This document shows, piece after piece, positions 1-6,637 of a stretch of DNA of 11,356 nucleotides. Below the pieces are notes generated by a model. The model was not told where the DNA came from. It was given only the letters and a program-made list of their open reading frames with translations, and searched no databases. Both the position numbers and the translations under genes were made by a program. The first letter of the stretch is position 1, and every line of letters starts with the position of its first letter. The DNA lies in contig DMQR01000030.1 in the NCBI GenBank assembly GCA_003455605.1, forward strand, positions 1 through 11,356. Direction: 5' to 3'. The stretch comes from Cryomorphaceae bacterium. GTDB taxonomy: Bacteria; Bacteroidota; Bacteroidia; Flavobacteriales; Schleiferiaceae.

Positions 1-535
1 CGATCAAGAATTCCACCCTACTGCGAACCAGGTCGAGTATGTTCTCTGCCCTACCGTTTTGGACGAAGTAATGCAGCAAAAAACCTATGATATCGCAATC
101 CGCACTGCGGAAGCCTATGATATTTGTGGACTACTCGCGGTGGAGTTGTTCGTCACTGCCGATGGAGAGATCTTAGTCAATGAAGTAGCCCCACGTCCTC
201 ACAACAGCGGACACCATACCATAGAAGCTTGTTACACGAGCCAATTCGAACAGCACGTTCGCGCCGTCTTAGACCTACCCTTAGGTTCCACCGAACTGAA
301 AGCAGCTGGTGTGATGGCGAACCTAGTGGGTGCCGAAGGATATAGCGGCGATGTCGTGTATCAAGGATATGACGATTTGCTCGGGGAGCCCGGTGTGAAT
401 ATCCACATTTACGGCAAGGCGAAAACACGTCCGTTCCGTAAAATGGGACACGTCACCGTAGTGGCAAAAAGTAGAGATGAAGCCCGCAAGCGCGCCGAGT
501 GGGCAAAGAATAGTATATTGGTCAAAAGCAAATAG
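1..535 (+). CDS. purK: PurK, N5-carboxyaminoimidazole ribonucleotide synthase, C-terminal part (5' end outside window)
   Basis: ATP-grasp enzyme that carboxylates AIR with bicarbonate and ATP to give N5-CAIR, the step before PurE in de novo purine synthesis. The reading frame is open from base 2, so the gene starts before the window; only about 177 C-terminal residues are visible. They include the ATP-grasp signature NEVAPRPHNSGHHTIEAC (codons near 180-233), which holds the metal and phosphate ligands, followed by SQFEQHVRA, and the C-terminal PurK motifs HIYGK and RKMGHVTV. A TTG at 59 could be read as a start, but homology clearly continues upstream of it, so it is internal. The stop TAG lies two bases before the purE ATG, so the two genes are co-transcribed and probably translationally coupled. 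No frameshift or odd residue is seen. The identification is secure; only the missing N-terminus is unknown. Confidence 0.96.
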   Translation, partial: DQEFHPTANQVEYVLCPTVLDEVMQQKTYDIAIRTAEAYDICGLLAVELFVTADGEILVNEVAPRPHNSGHHTIEACYTSQFEQHVRAVLDLPLGSTELKAAGVMANLVGAEGYSGDVVYQGYDDLLGEPGVNIHIYGKAKTRPFRKMGHVTVVAKSRDEARKRAEWAKNSILVKSK

Positions 536-537
536 TC

Positions 538-1029
538 ATGATCGGAATCATTATGGGCAGCACTTCAGATCTGCCAGTTATGCAAGAAGCTATCGATGTA
601 TTAGACGAATTGGGCCTAGCCTATGAAGTCGATATCGTCAGTGCACACCGCACGCCTAAAAAGCTTATGGATTACGGTCAAAATGCGCACAAAAGAGGCA
701 TCAAGGCCATCATTGCCGGAGCCGGCGGTGCGGCACACCTCCCAGGCATGGTTGCTTCCGTGAGCCCTCTACCGGTAATAGGAGTTCCCGTAAACAGTTC
801 GAATTCAATCGATGGCTGGGACAGCGTACTTTCTATTCTTCAAATGCCAGGCGGTGTTCCTGTAGCTACCGTAGCACTAGACGGTGCGAAGAATGCGGGA
901 ATCCTTGCGGCACAGATTTTGGGATCTTCGGATACAGCAGTTTTAGAGCGCATTGTAGTCTTTAAAGAAAGCCTAAAAGAAAAGGTGCTAAAAGGCGCTG
1001 AAGAGGTTAAAGCAAAGCATTCTAAATAA
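538..1029 (+). CDS. purE: PurE, N5-carboxyaminoimidazole ribonucleotide mutase (class I)
   Basis: Moves the carboxyl group of N5-CAIR to C4 to give CAIR; it acts directly on the product of PurK encoded just upstream. The 163-residue length is typical of class I PurE. Visible motifs are GSTSDLPVM (residues 7-15, phosphate binding), SAHRTP (35-40, with the His37 region), the glycine-rich AGAGGAAHLPGM (60-71, with His67 in the place of the catalytic His), and SILQMPGGVPVATV (99-112). The presence of purK next door supports the bacterial two-enzyme route rather than the one-step class II enzyme. The ATG sits two bases after the purK stop. The charged C-terminal tail rich in Lys and Glu (144-163) is unremarkable. 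The gene converges on the LytTR regulator with a 39-bp gap containing a candidate hairpin. Confidence 0.97.
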   Translation: MIGIIMGSTSDLPVMQEAIDVLDELGLAYEVDIVSAHRTPKKLMDYGQNAHKRGIKAIIAGAGGAAHLPGMVASVSPLPVIGVPVNSSNSIDGWDSVLSILQMPGGVPVATVALDGAKNAGILAAQILGSSDTAVLERIVVFKESLKEKVLKGAEEVKAKHSK

Positions 1030-1057
1030 GGCATAATTCACAACATGTTACGCCTTT
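1028..1057. terminator. Candidate hairpin terminator between convergent purE and LytTR gene
   Basis: The arms AAGGCATAA (1028-1036) and TTACGCCTT (1048-1056) form a 9-bp stem with an 11-nt loop. Read as the minus-strand transcript, every position pairs, with one G·U wobble. Read as the plus-strand transcript, the same position is an A·C mismatch. Flanks are A/T-rich but there is no long U tract. The left arm overlaps the purE stop codon. Position between two convergent genes fits a shared terminator that works better for the minus-strand operon. This is inference from base pairing only. Confidence 0.4.
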
Positions 1058-1068
1058 AAAAGCAAACT

Positions 1069-1800
1069 TTAAAGTCTTTTCAAGTGCGAAATCAAAAGCT
1101 CTTTCTTCCTATTGCTTACTGGTACTGTAGACCCATTATGTAGTAAGAGGTAGCCGCCATCCGCACTGACGTATCGACTGACCATTTCAAGGTTGACGAG
1201 ATGACTTTTATGTACTCGCTCAAAACCAGCAGGACGCAATAGCATTTCATACTCCTTCATCGTCTTCGACGCGAGTACGGAGGTTTTGTTGTTCAGGAAG
1301 AACTGGGTATAGTTCGAACTACTTTCGCATCGGACAATCTCATTGACATTGAGAATGTACATTCCTTCAGTCGTAGGGATAACCAATTTTTTTGGCACCT
1401 CCTTCGAAGCGGCAGCGGCAATGCTCGCTTGCTGGGCTGGGATTCTTGAAGCTCCTGCCTTCCTCACGGCCTTGACTAAATCTTCCGCATCAATAGGCTT
1501 TAATAGGTAATCTAACGCGGCGTGCTTGATGGCTTGAATGGCAAACTCATCGTGTGCAGTGGTGAAAATCAAACCGGGCAGATCGCCTCCTGTCCATTTA
1601 TCAATTAGATCAAAACCAGATTCGCCATTTAGATTGACGTCTAAGAAAATGACATCGACATCTTCTTCGTCCAAAGCTTCTAGTGCCTCTTTCACATTTT
1701 GACATAACGCAACGACCTCTACCTCTGGACAGAAGAGGTTGAGCTTCCCTTGAAGGGCCTCCAAAACAGGACGTTCATCGTCTAATAAGAGTGCACGCAT
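1069..1800 (-). CDS. LytTR-family DNA-binding response regulator
   Basis: Cytoplasmic transcription regulator of the LytR/AlgR class, 243 residues. The receiver domain (about 1-115) has the acidic pair D7/D8, phosphoacceptor D54 in IFLDVNL, T80/T81 in the FTTAHDE switch region, and K101 in LLKPID. An Ala/Gln-rich linker (about 116-136) leads to a LytTR DNA-binding domain (about 138-243) with IVRCESSSNYTQFF, RVHKSHLVNL and PVSNRKK, all typical of the fold. It lies 31 bp downstream of the sensor kinase gene on the same strand, with no clear promoter in the gap, so the two form a kinase/regulator operon. The ATG gives a receiver starting directly at beta-1 (MRALLLDDE). Targets cannot be read from the sequence; such pairs often act at their own locus or on a neighbouring membrane protein. 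Confidence 0.93.
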   Translation of the reverse strand: MRALLLDDERPVLEALQGKLNLFCPEVEVVALCQNVKEALEALDEEDVDVIFLDVNLNGESGFDLIDKWTGGDLPGLIFTTAHDEFAIQAIKHAALDYLLKPIDAEDLVKAVRKAGASRIPAQQASIAAAASKEVPKKLVIPTTEGMYILNVNEIVRCESSSNYTQFFLNNKTSVLASKTMKEYEMLLRPAGFERVHKSHLVNLEMVSRYVSADGGYLLLHNGSTVPVSNRKKELLISHLKRL

Positions 1801-1831
1801 GAGCGGTTAAGATTTAATTCTAATGTACGGG

Positions 1832-3835
1832 TTAGCCGTCATTTTCCATAGTTACAATGAGTGAAACCTGCATTCCATCGGGTGAATGTTTTGCGCCAAG
1901 TCTGTTGTAGTGCAACGAGAACTCACCACCGTACTTTTTAGAGAGCAGGTGCAGCCGTTCTTCAATGATAGCCAAACCGTGACTTTTTGAAGCTTTCCGA
2001 GCTGGGTCAAAACCGGGGCCATTGTCCGTAATGGTGATTTGGACGGATGAGGCTTCGAGTGAGAATTGGACCCTTATAATGCCCTCCTTGCCCTCCGCCA
2101 ACAAAGGTCGCATGGCATGCTGCACGGCATTTTCCACTAACGGTTGAACGAGCATTGTCGGTATGTGGTAATCGTAAGGATCCAGGTCATCATCCACTTC
2201 GACTTCGGCGTTAAATCGGCCGTAACGCAGGATGCAGAGGTCAAGGTATTTCTCTATGAGTTCCTTCTCATCCGCCACGACCAGTGAGGTACTACGCGAG
2301 CTATCAAGAGTGAGACGCATCATCTTGGTCAATTTTCCCATGTACTGCACCGCATCCTTAGGTTGGTTTTTAAAGATGAAGTTAGAAATGGCGTCTAGGG
2401 CGTTGAAGAGGAAATGCGGATTCATCTGCAAACGCTTACTGGCCAATTCTGCATCGGCTAATCGCTCCTGTAACTGGAGTTTTTCTTGAATCTGAATCTT
2501 GGCTTTGCGCTGTCGGTACCAAATTCCCGAGGCAATCATTATAATGGCTATTGACCAGAATAGTGGACTTTTGTACCACCTCGCGGAGATGCTGTATTCA
2601 AAGTGCGCGTTAATACCCTGCTCAAAATCTAACCTGTGGCTGGTTTGAATATCGAGGGTATAGTTGCCCGGGGCGGGGCGTACGAAAAGGACGGGTTCGC
2701 CGGGCGTGAAGGTGTTCCAGGAATCGCTATTGATACGATAGCGCCCGTGGATTGGGGCCGAGGAGGATTTTTTGTGCGTAGTCGTAAATCCTATGGAGGT
2801 CGGTTCAACCTCGAGGTCTTCGAAGGAGGGAATAGTAAGGCCATTGGCGGTAAAGTCGATGTGGAGGTGGCGAAGGGAATTGGGCACCCCTTTATTATCA
2901 AATTTCCATAATCCCATAGGTGTTGCTACCCACAAATTATTCCCGATAATGGCTACGTCGTAATTTCCAGGTCGAAAAGCGGGTAATCCGCGAGCCATAC
3001 CTAGAGAGTAATGTATGCCATCTTCGTTGAAAACATCAATACCGTCGGCATAAGCTCCATAGTATAGCTCATCTGCAGTATCTACATCGTAATATTTCGG
3101 ATGCGACTGACGCTCGGGAATGGGCTCGAAATCGTCCAAGGTCCACTGTCCATCTAGCAGTTTATTTAGTGTAATGTGACCGAGTGGTGTGCGGGCTTTG
3201 GCCCCGTCGAAGGCGAAAATTGGCATGCCTGAGCCCACTTTCTTCCAAGTAGATTCAGCTTGATTCCACTGATAATAACCACCTTCCGTACTTAGCAGCA
3301 ACCCATAGTCTGTAGGCCCAAGATCGAAGATTAGGCCTTTAAAATTTAGTCGATCGAGCTCATCCTCTGTTACATCTAGGGTGACCAATTCTGATCCTAT
3401 TCTCAAAAAATTCAATCGTTCAAAACCTAAGGTCATGCGCCAAATTCCGGAGGCTTTATCACTAATCTGTATAGCGGCATCACTATACACTATTTGAACG
3501 CCATCAGCAGTGATGATATATTTTGTACCATAATTGTTGGTAACCTCCAAGGGATATGCTTGTAAATCACCCTGAACCTCCGGCACTAATCCGCTATCAC
3601 CAACTGAAAAACTAAAAATCGAGCTTCGCTTGAACTTCTTAAAGCGAGTACTAGGTCTAATGAATCCGTCAAGCATTTCGTATACTCCTGAACCCTGGGT
3701 TCCCAAATACAACCGGTCGCCATCGTACACGGCAGAAATGACCGGATCTGCAGGAAAGCCCTGAGCACGGCCGAGATCCTGCGCCTGCAATGCAGGAACA
3801 AGAAAAAGCAACAAAATCCTCGGAAACCATTTCAT
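1832..3835 (-). CDS. LytS/YehU-type sensor histidine kinase with periplasmic propeller-like and Y_Y_Y-like sensor region
   Basis: Inner-membrane sensor of a two-component pair, 667 residues. A signal peptide (about 1-19, ending LQAQ) is followed by a periplasmic region. Residues about 30-315 contain recurring propeller-like segments such as DRLYLGTQGSGVY, YGLLLSTEGGYYQW and NNLWVATPMGLWKF. Residues about 335-420 resemble the Y_Y_Y domain (PAPGNYTLDIQ, then ISARWYKSPLFW). One membrane helix (about 424-440) leads into a coiled coil rich in Lys/Gln/Glu (441-470). The kinase part is the His_kinase (PF06580) type: His474 in MNPHFLFNAL, N box VQPLVENAVQHA (N569), G1 box DNGPGFD (604-610), G2 near SHGLAIIEERL (618-628). 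The propeller region is about 300 residues, much shorter than the double propellers of hybrid Bacteroidota sensors. The ligand is unknown. It is followed by the LytTR regulator. Confidence 0.92.
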   Translation of the reverse strand: MKWFPRILLLFLVPALQAQDLGRAQGFPADPVISAVYDGDRLYLGTQGSGVYEMLDGFIRPSTRFKKFKRSSIFSFSVGDSGLVPEVQGDLQAYPLEVTNNYGTKYIITADGVQIVYSDAAIQISDKASGIWRMTLGFERLNFLRIGSELVTLDVTEDELDRLNFKGLIFDLGPTDYGLLLSTEGGYYQWNQAESTWKKVGSGMPIFAFDGAKARTPLGHITLNKLLDGQWTLDDFEPIPERQSHPKYYDVDTADELYYGAYADGIDVFNEDGIHYSLGMARGLPAFRPGNYDVAIIGNNLWVATPMGLWKFDNKGVPNSLRHLHIDFTANGLTIPSFEDLEVEPTSIGFTTTHKKSSSAPIHGRYRINSDSWNTFTPGEPVLFVRPAPGNYTLDIQTSHRLDFEQGINAHFEYSISARWYKSPLFWSIAIIMIASGIWYRQRKAKIQIQEKLQLQERLADAELASKRLQMNPHFLFNALDAISNFIFKNQPKDAVQYMGKLTKMMRLTLDSSRSTSLVVADEKELIEKYLDLCILRYGRFNAEVEVDDDLDPYDYHIPTMLVQPLVENAVQHAMRPLLAEGKEGIIRVQFSLEASSVQITITDNGPGFDPARKASKSHGLAIIEERLHLLSKKYGGEFSLHYNRLGAKHSPDGMQVSLIVTMENDG

Positions 3836-3839
3836 AACA

Positions 3840-3847
3840 CAATGTTA
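3840..3847 (-). promoter_or_regulatory. Putative -7 promoter box of the kinase/regulator operon, 4 nt from ATG
   Basis: On the minus strand TAACATTG matches the Bacteroidota -7 consensus TAnnTTTG at all but one fixed position. It is followed by TGTT and then the kinase ATG. In this promoter class transcription starts a few bases after the box, so the mRNA would begin at or next to the start codon. No clear TTG/TTTG -33 element lies at the usual distance, so the call is moderate. Confidence 0.45.
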
Positions 3848-3849
3848 GG

Positions 3850-3859
3850 GAATCAATTC
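3850..3859. promoter_or_regulatory. Short palindrome midway between two divergent promoters
   Basis: GAAT-CA-ATTC is a perfect inverted repeat with 4-bp arms, placed between the -7 boxes of the kinase operon (3840-3847) and the FKBP gene (3865-3872). A regulator bound here would touch both promoters; the adjacent LytTR protein is a possible candidate, although LytTR proteins usually bind direct repeats. The arms are short enough to arise by chance in A/T-rich DNA. Confidence 0.22.
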
Positions 3860-3864
3860 TTAAT

Positions 3865-3872
3865 TACTTTTG
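3865..3872 (+). promoter_or_regulatory. Putative -7 promoter box (TACTTTTG) of the FKBP lipoprotein gene, 4 nt from ATG
   Basis: TACTTTTG is a full match to the Bacteroidota -7 consensus TAnnTTTG. The spacer TCCT separates it from the ATG at 3877, which predicts a leaderless or nearly leaderless transcript. A TTA at 3845-3847, 17 bp upstream, is the closest thing to a -33 TTG and is imperfect. It would lie inside the divergent kinase promoter box. Confidence 0.6.
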
Positions 3873-3876
3873 TCCT

Positions 3877-4326
3877 ATGAAAGGATTTACAGCCATTGCC
3901 CTCGGGATTATATTATTTTCTTCGTGTACTACCGATGAACAGCGCTTCAACAATGAAATTGCCGAAATCGAAGATTATATTTCCTCGACCGGACTGGATT
4001 TTACCGCTACCGGCACAGGATTGTATTACCACATCACACAGGAGGGTAATCTCAACCGCATTCCCGACAGCTCTAACGAAGTGAGCTTTAAGCACATTGG
4101 CTATTTGCTCGACAGCACGATATTCTCCGCTGGCTGGTTCGCTTCAATGCATATGCCGTTACCCCAGCTTGTAACTGGCTTCCAGCAAGGCCTTCAAGTC
4201 TTGGGTGAAGGCGGACGCGGTGTGATCGTTTTTCCATCGGAGCTAGGCTACGGTAAACAAGGTGCAGGCACTGTACCGAGCTACAGCCCGATCGCTTTCC
4301 AGATAGAGCTCGTCAACTACTACTAG
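3877..4326 (+). CDS. FKBP-like peptidyl-prolyl isomerase lipoprotein with divergent active site
   Basis: Small lipoprotein of 149 residues. A hydrophobic signal (1-16) ends in the lipobox LFSSC with Cys17 as the lipidation site. The mature start CTTDE has acidic residues close to the Cys, which loosely resembles Bacteroidota surface-export signals (weak). An alpha-helical acidic linker (about 20-40) leads to an FKBP domain (about 46-149), shown by GYLLDSTIF (75-83), LVTGFQQGLQVLGEGG (98-113), FPSELGYG (119-126) and a final FQIELVNYY strand. Against FKBP12, aligned by eye, the positions of Tyr26, Asp37 and Trp59 appear to be His73, Ser84 and Phe102, whereas Tyr82 (Tyr125) and Phe99 (Phe141) are kept. 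It may therefore be a chaperone-like or weak isomerase in the cell envelope. Gliding protein GldI is a related FKBP lipoprotein in this phylum, but the sequence does not show this is GldI. The 32 bp after its stop, before convergent aroA, show no convincing terminator. Confidence 0.82.
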   Translation: MKGFTAIALGIILFSSCTTDEQRFNNEIAEIEDYISSTGLDFTATGTGLYYHITQEGNLNRIPDSSNEVSFKHIGYLLDSTIFSAGWFASMHMPLPQLVTGFQQGLQVLGEGGRGVIVFPSELGYGKQGAGTVPSYSPIAFQIELVNYY

Positions 4327-4358
4327 GGTAACTTTTATATTTCCATATTTTCTGGGAT

Positions 4359-5570
4359 TTACGAGAATTGACCCCAGTGCTTCCAAAAATCCGGATAACT
4401 CTTGGCCACTACTTCCGGATGCTCGATGGACAGGGGCATGAGCATGGAAAGCGGGGCGAGTGACATGGCGACGCGGTGATCTTCACGGGAACTTCGTGGG
4501 CCAAGAGTGGCCAATTTTTCTGGGTAAGCAGTGCACGCGAGGCTGTGGTCGGTGGCTTTGATAGGTATGCCCAATGCTCCTGCGAGGTCCACCAAGGCTT
4601 GCAATCGATTACATTCCTTGTTGGCCAATGTGGAGAGTCCGAAGATTTCAAAGGGCTGGCGCAGGGCAAAGCAGGTGGTGATCAGCGCTTGGGCAAGGTC
4701 CGGGCATTGCTCAAGGTTGTAGACTAGTTTGCCGTAAGCCAGGGTACTTTTTTTGGTGAGTTGGAGACCGTCCGAGGTGAAAGCATGTGCTACGCCGAGC
4801 GGTTCGAAGTAGTCTAGGACTTTGCGGTCGCCTTGGAGACTATGGGGTTGTAGGCCCGGGAAGAAAAGTGATGCGGAAGTGGATAACGCGACGGCCTCGC
4901 ACCAGAAAGCCAGGGCGGACCAGTCGCGTTCAAGCGCAATTTCACGTGGGGTCGTGGCGGTGTAGGGCGCAATGGTAGCGCTGTTTTCGTCTAAGGTAAT
5001 GTCGAAGCCTAATTCCTTCATCATCGCCACGGTCATTTCCACATAACTGCGCGAAGGAAAGGATTCCCAGCTCAGCGACAGGCCATTGGGTAGTGCGGGG
5101 CCGATGAGCATAAGGGCGGTGAGGAATTGGGAACTTTTTATGGTTCCGAGGGCTAACGAGGAACAGGTGATTGAGGCCCCACAGATGCGTAGCGGCGGGT
5201 ACTGGTCCTTTCCTTCGTATGTAATATCTGCCCCGAGGGCGATAAGGGAGTCGACCAGTTCAGCGATGGGTCGGCTATTGAGGGAATCGGTGCCGCTAAG
5301 AACCTTGAGGGCATGGGGTTGTATGGCCCAGTAGGCCGTCGCGAAGCGCAAGGTGGTTCCGCCGGCGCCAACGTGGAGGTCGTGCTGATCGGAAGATAAG
5401 GCTTGGGCGAGGTAGCGCGAATCTTCGGCTTCTGGAATGGTATTCAAGGTGAGGTGCGGGTATAGAGCGACAAGGATTTGGGCCCTGTTCGCCAAGCTTT
5501 TGTTTAGCGGTAAATCAACGCTGCCTTTTAAGGTACCGGAATGCTTTGGGAGTTTGAGTAGCGCGTCCAT
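4359..5570 (-). CDS. aroA: AroA, 3-phosphoshikimate 1-carboxyvinyltransferase (EPSP synthase)
   Basis: Joins shikimate-3-phosphate and PEP to form EPSP, the sixth step of the shikimate pathway. With the chosen start it has 403 residues, slightly shorter than E. coli AroA. Substrate-binding residues are recognisable: LNKSLANRA (Lys24, Ser25, Arg29), GAGGTTLRF (68-76), SSQFLTAL (146-153), SRSYVEMT (173-180), CPDLAQAL with Asp291 as the catalytic Asp, NKECNR with Lys318/Glu319/Arg322, DHRVAM (364-369) and AKSYPDFW with Lys390. An upstream in-frame start at 5627 exists, but the extra 19 residues lie wholly inside aroB and resemble nothing in the family. The ATG at 5570 overlaps the aroB stop as TAATG, so translation is probably coupled by re-initiation. 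The gene runs toward the FKBP lipoprotein gene. Confidence 0.95.
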   Translation of the reverse strand: MDALLKLPKHSGTLKGSVDLPLNKSLANRAQILVALYPHLTLNTIPEAEDSRYLAQALSSDQHDLHVGAGGTTLRFATAYWAIQPHALKVLSGTDSLNSRPIAELVDSLIALGADITYEGKDQYPPLRICGASITCSSLALGTIKSSQFLTALMLIGPALPNGLSLSWESFPSRSYVEMTVAMMKELGFDITLDENSATIAPYTATTPREIALERDWSALAFWCEAVALSTSASLFFPGLQPHSLQGDRKVLDYFEPLGVAHAFTSDGLQLTKKSTLAYGKLVYNLEQCPDLAQALITTCFALRQPFEIFGLSTLANKECNRLQALVDLAGALGIPIKATDHSLACTAYPEKLATLGPRSSREDHRVAMSLAPLSMLMPLSIEHPEVVAKSYPDFWKHWGQFS

Positions 5571-6586
5571 TAGAGGGAATTCAGTTGTTGGACAGCAGCA
5601 TAGAATTGATCCCCGGAAATGGGGCAATCGAAGGTAGGATTACCGATATTTTCAAGCAGTACAAAGCGCACTTGCCCTTCGGCATTTTTCTTATCGGCTT
5701 GCATCAGCGTCCAAAGGTCATCGAGCGCATCAGCGTCCACCTTGATCCACGGGTAGCTTTGGCCTAAAGCTTTGAGGGCATCGTGTTGCTCGCTTAGATA
5801 AAGCGCCACGTGAAGGCCCTGAATGACCGCCGAACCGTGACTGATAGGGCTGTGTTGGGCGCACCAAGATTCCCAGGCATGGCCGAATGTGTGGCCAAGA
5901 TTGAGGACCTTCCGTAGGCCATTTTCTTTAAAATCAGATTGAACGATGGCCAGCTTAGTATCCACACTTTGTTTCAAATGTACGTCGTTCAGGGTTTGAT
6001 GCGTCAATTTTAGTACTTGAGGCCAATTCTGCCCTGATAACAAGCTGTGCTTTATCATCTCGCCATGACCGCTGCGCCACTCCTCTTCTGGCAATGTACT
6101 CAAAAAGGCATCATCGATTAATACGAGCTCGGCGCTGGTGAAGGTGCCTACTTGGTTTTTAATACCTTCATGGTTGATTCCCGTCTTACCTCCTAAGCTT
6201 GCATCGACCATGGCGAGCAGAGAGGTGGGCACGTTGATAAAGGGAATGCCACGTTTGAAGGTACTAGCCACAAAACCTCCAAGGTCAAGTACAACCCCTC
6301 CCCCTACATTGATGATCAGACTGTTTCGGTCGGCGCCATATTCCAACAACACGGACCATAGTCCAGCAGCCACTTCGATGGATTTACTTCCCTCGCCAGG
6401 TTCGACTTCCAGGATTTCGAAATTACCGTCGAGATGAGGTAATTGGCCCACAAAACCTGGCAAACAAGCACTGGTATTCGAGTCCACCATCAAGAACGTT
6501 TTCGACGGGCGCTGGATCTTAAGATAAGCATCTAATGCTGCATATCCAGAAGCTGAATAAACCGGTGCTGTTCCTTGCTGTTTCAC
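5570..6586 (-). CDS. aroB: AroB, 3-dehydroquinate synthase
   Basis: Cyclises DAHP to 3-dehydroquinate using NAD and a divalent metal; second step of the shikimate pathway. With a GTG start at 6586 it has 338 residues, near the family norm. Visible are the NAD-binding GGGVVLDLGGFVAS (95-108), VPTSLLAMVDASLGGKTGIN (119-138), and probable metal ligands Glu176 (GHGEMIKH), His232 (LNLGHTFGHAWE) and His250 (SHGSAV). The last motif has Ser where HGEAV is usual. A longer in-frame ATG at 6697 would place 37 non-homologous residues over the divergent promoter and the 5' end of the proline dehydrogenase gene, so it is rejected. The GTG lies 4 nt after a consensus -7 box, which supports this start and implies a leaderless mRNA. 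The stop TAA overlaps the aroA ATG. Confidence 0.94.
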   Translation of the reverse strand: MKQQGTAPVYSASGYAALDAYLKIQRPSKTFLMVDSNTSACLPGFVGQLPHLDGNFEILEVEPGEGSKSIEVAAGLWSVLLEYGADRNSLIINVGGGVVLDLGGFVASTFKRGIPFINVPTSLLAMVDASLGGKTGINHEGIKNQVGTFTSAELVLIDDAFLSTLPEEEWRSGHGEMIKHSLLSGQNWPQVLKLTHQTLNDVHLKQSVDTKLAIVQSDFKENGLRKVLNLGHTFGHAWESWCAQHSPISHGSAVIQGLHVALYLSEQHDALKALGQSYPWIKVDADALDDLWTLMQADKKNAEGQVRFVLLENIGNPTFDCPISGDQFYAAVQQLNSL

Positions 6587-6600
6587 GTACCAAAAGTACG
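6586..6600. promoter_or_regulatory. Inverted repeat CGTAC-N5-GTACG over the aroB promoter and start codon
   Basis: CGTAC (6586-6590) and GTACG (6596-6600) are perfect inverted arms around CAAAA. The repeat covers the aroB -7 box and touches the first base of its GTG. It could be an operator, or a small hairpin at the 5' end of any transcript starting upstream. Half of its bases are already constrained by the promoter box, so chance is a real alternative. Confidence 0.28.
6591..6598 (-). promoter_or_regulatory. Putative -7 promoter box (TACTTTTG) of aroB-aroA, 4 nt from GTG
   Basis: The minus strand reads TACTTTTG, then GTAC, then GTG AAA. The box is identical to that of the FKBP gene and at the same distance from the start codon. 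A TTG lies 25 bp upstream, a little beyond the usual -33 spacing, so the upstream element is doubtful. Confidence 0.55.
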
Positions 6601-6610
6601 ATTTGAAAGC

Positions 6611-6618
6611 TATATTTG
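6611..6618 (+). promoter_or_regulatory. Putative -7 promoter box (TATATTTG) of the proline dehydrogenase gene
   Basis: TATATTTG is a full match to TAnnTTTG, 19 nt before the ATG at 6638, predicting a 5' leader of about 15 nt. No TTG is found at the expected -33 distance. The box faces the aroB box with only 12 bp between them, so the two promoters overlap. Confidence 0.5.
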
Positions 6619-6637
6619 GAGTCCAATTAACAGGCAG

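Noticed and set aside
1801..1831. Separate promoter for the LytTR regulator
   Set aside because: No TAnnTTTG match in the 31-bp gap; co-transcription with the kinase is simpler.
2636..2911. Plus-strand open frame of 91 codons opposite the sensor kinase gene
   Set aside because: It is antisense to a well-supported coding region, has no promoter box or recognisable domain, and its composition follows from the opposite frame.
4327..4358. Terminator between the FKBP gene and aroA
   Set aside because: The A/T-rich 32 bp contain only a very short ATAT repeat and no stem strong enough to call.
5571..5627. Longer aroA start at 5627
   Set aside because: The extension lies entirely in the 3' end of aroB and has no EPSP synthase features.
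6575..6637. Longer PRODH start at a TTG codon
   Set aside because: The 21 extra residues run through the predicted TATATTTG promoter box and do not look like the family; ATG 6638 gives a normal PRODH N-terminus.
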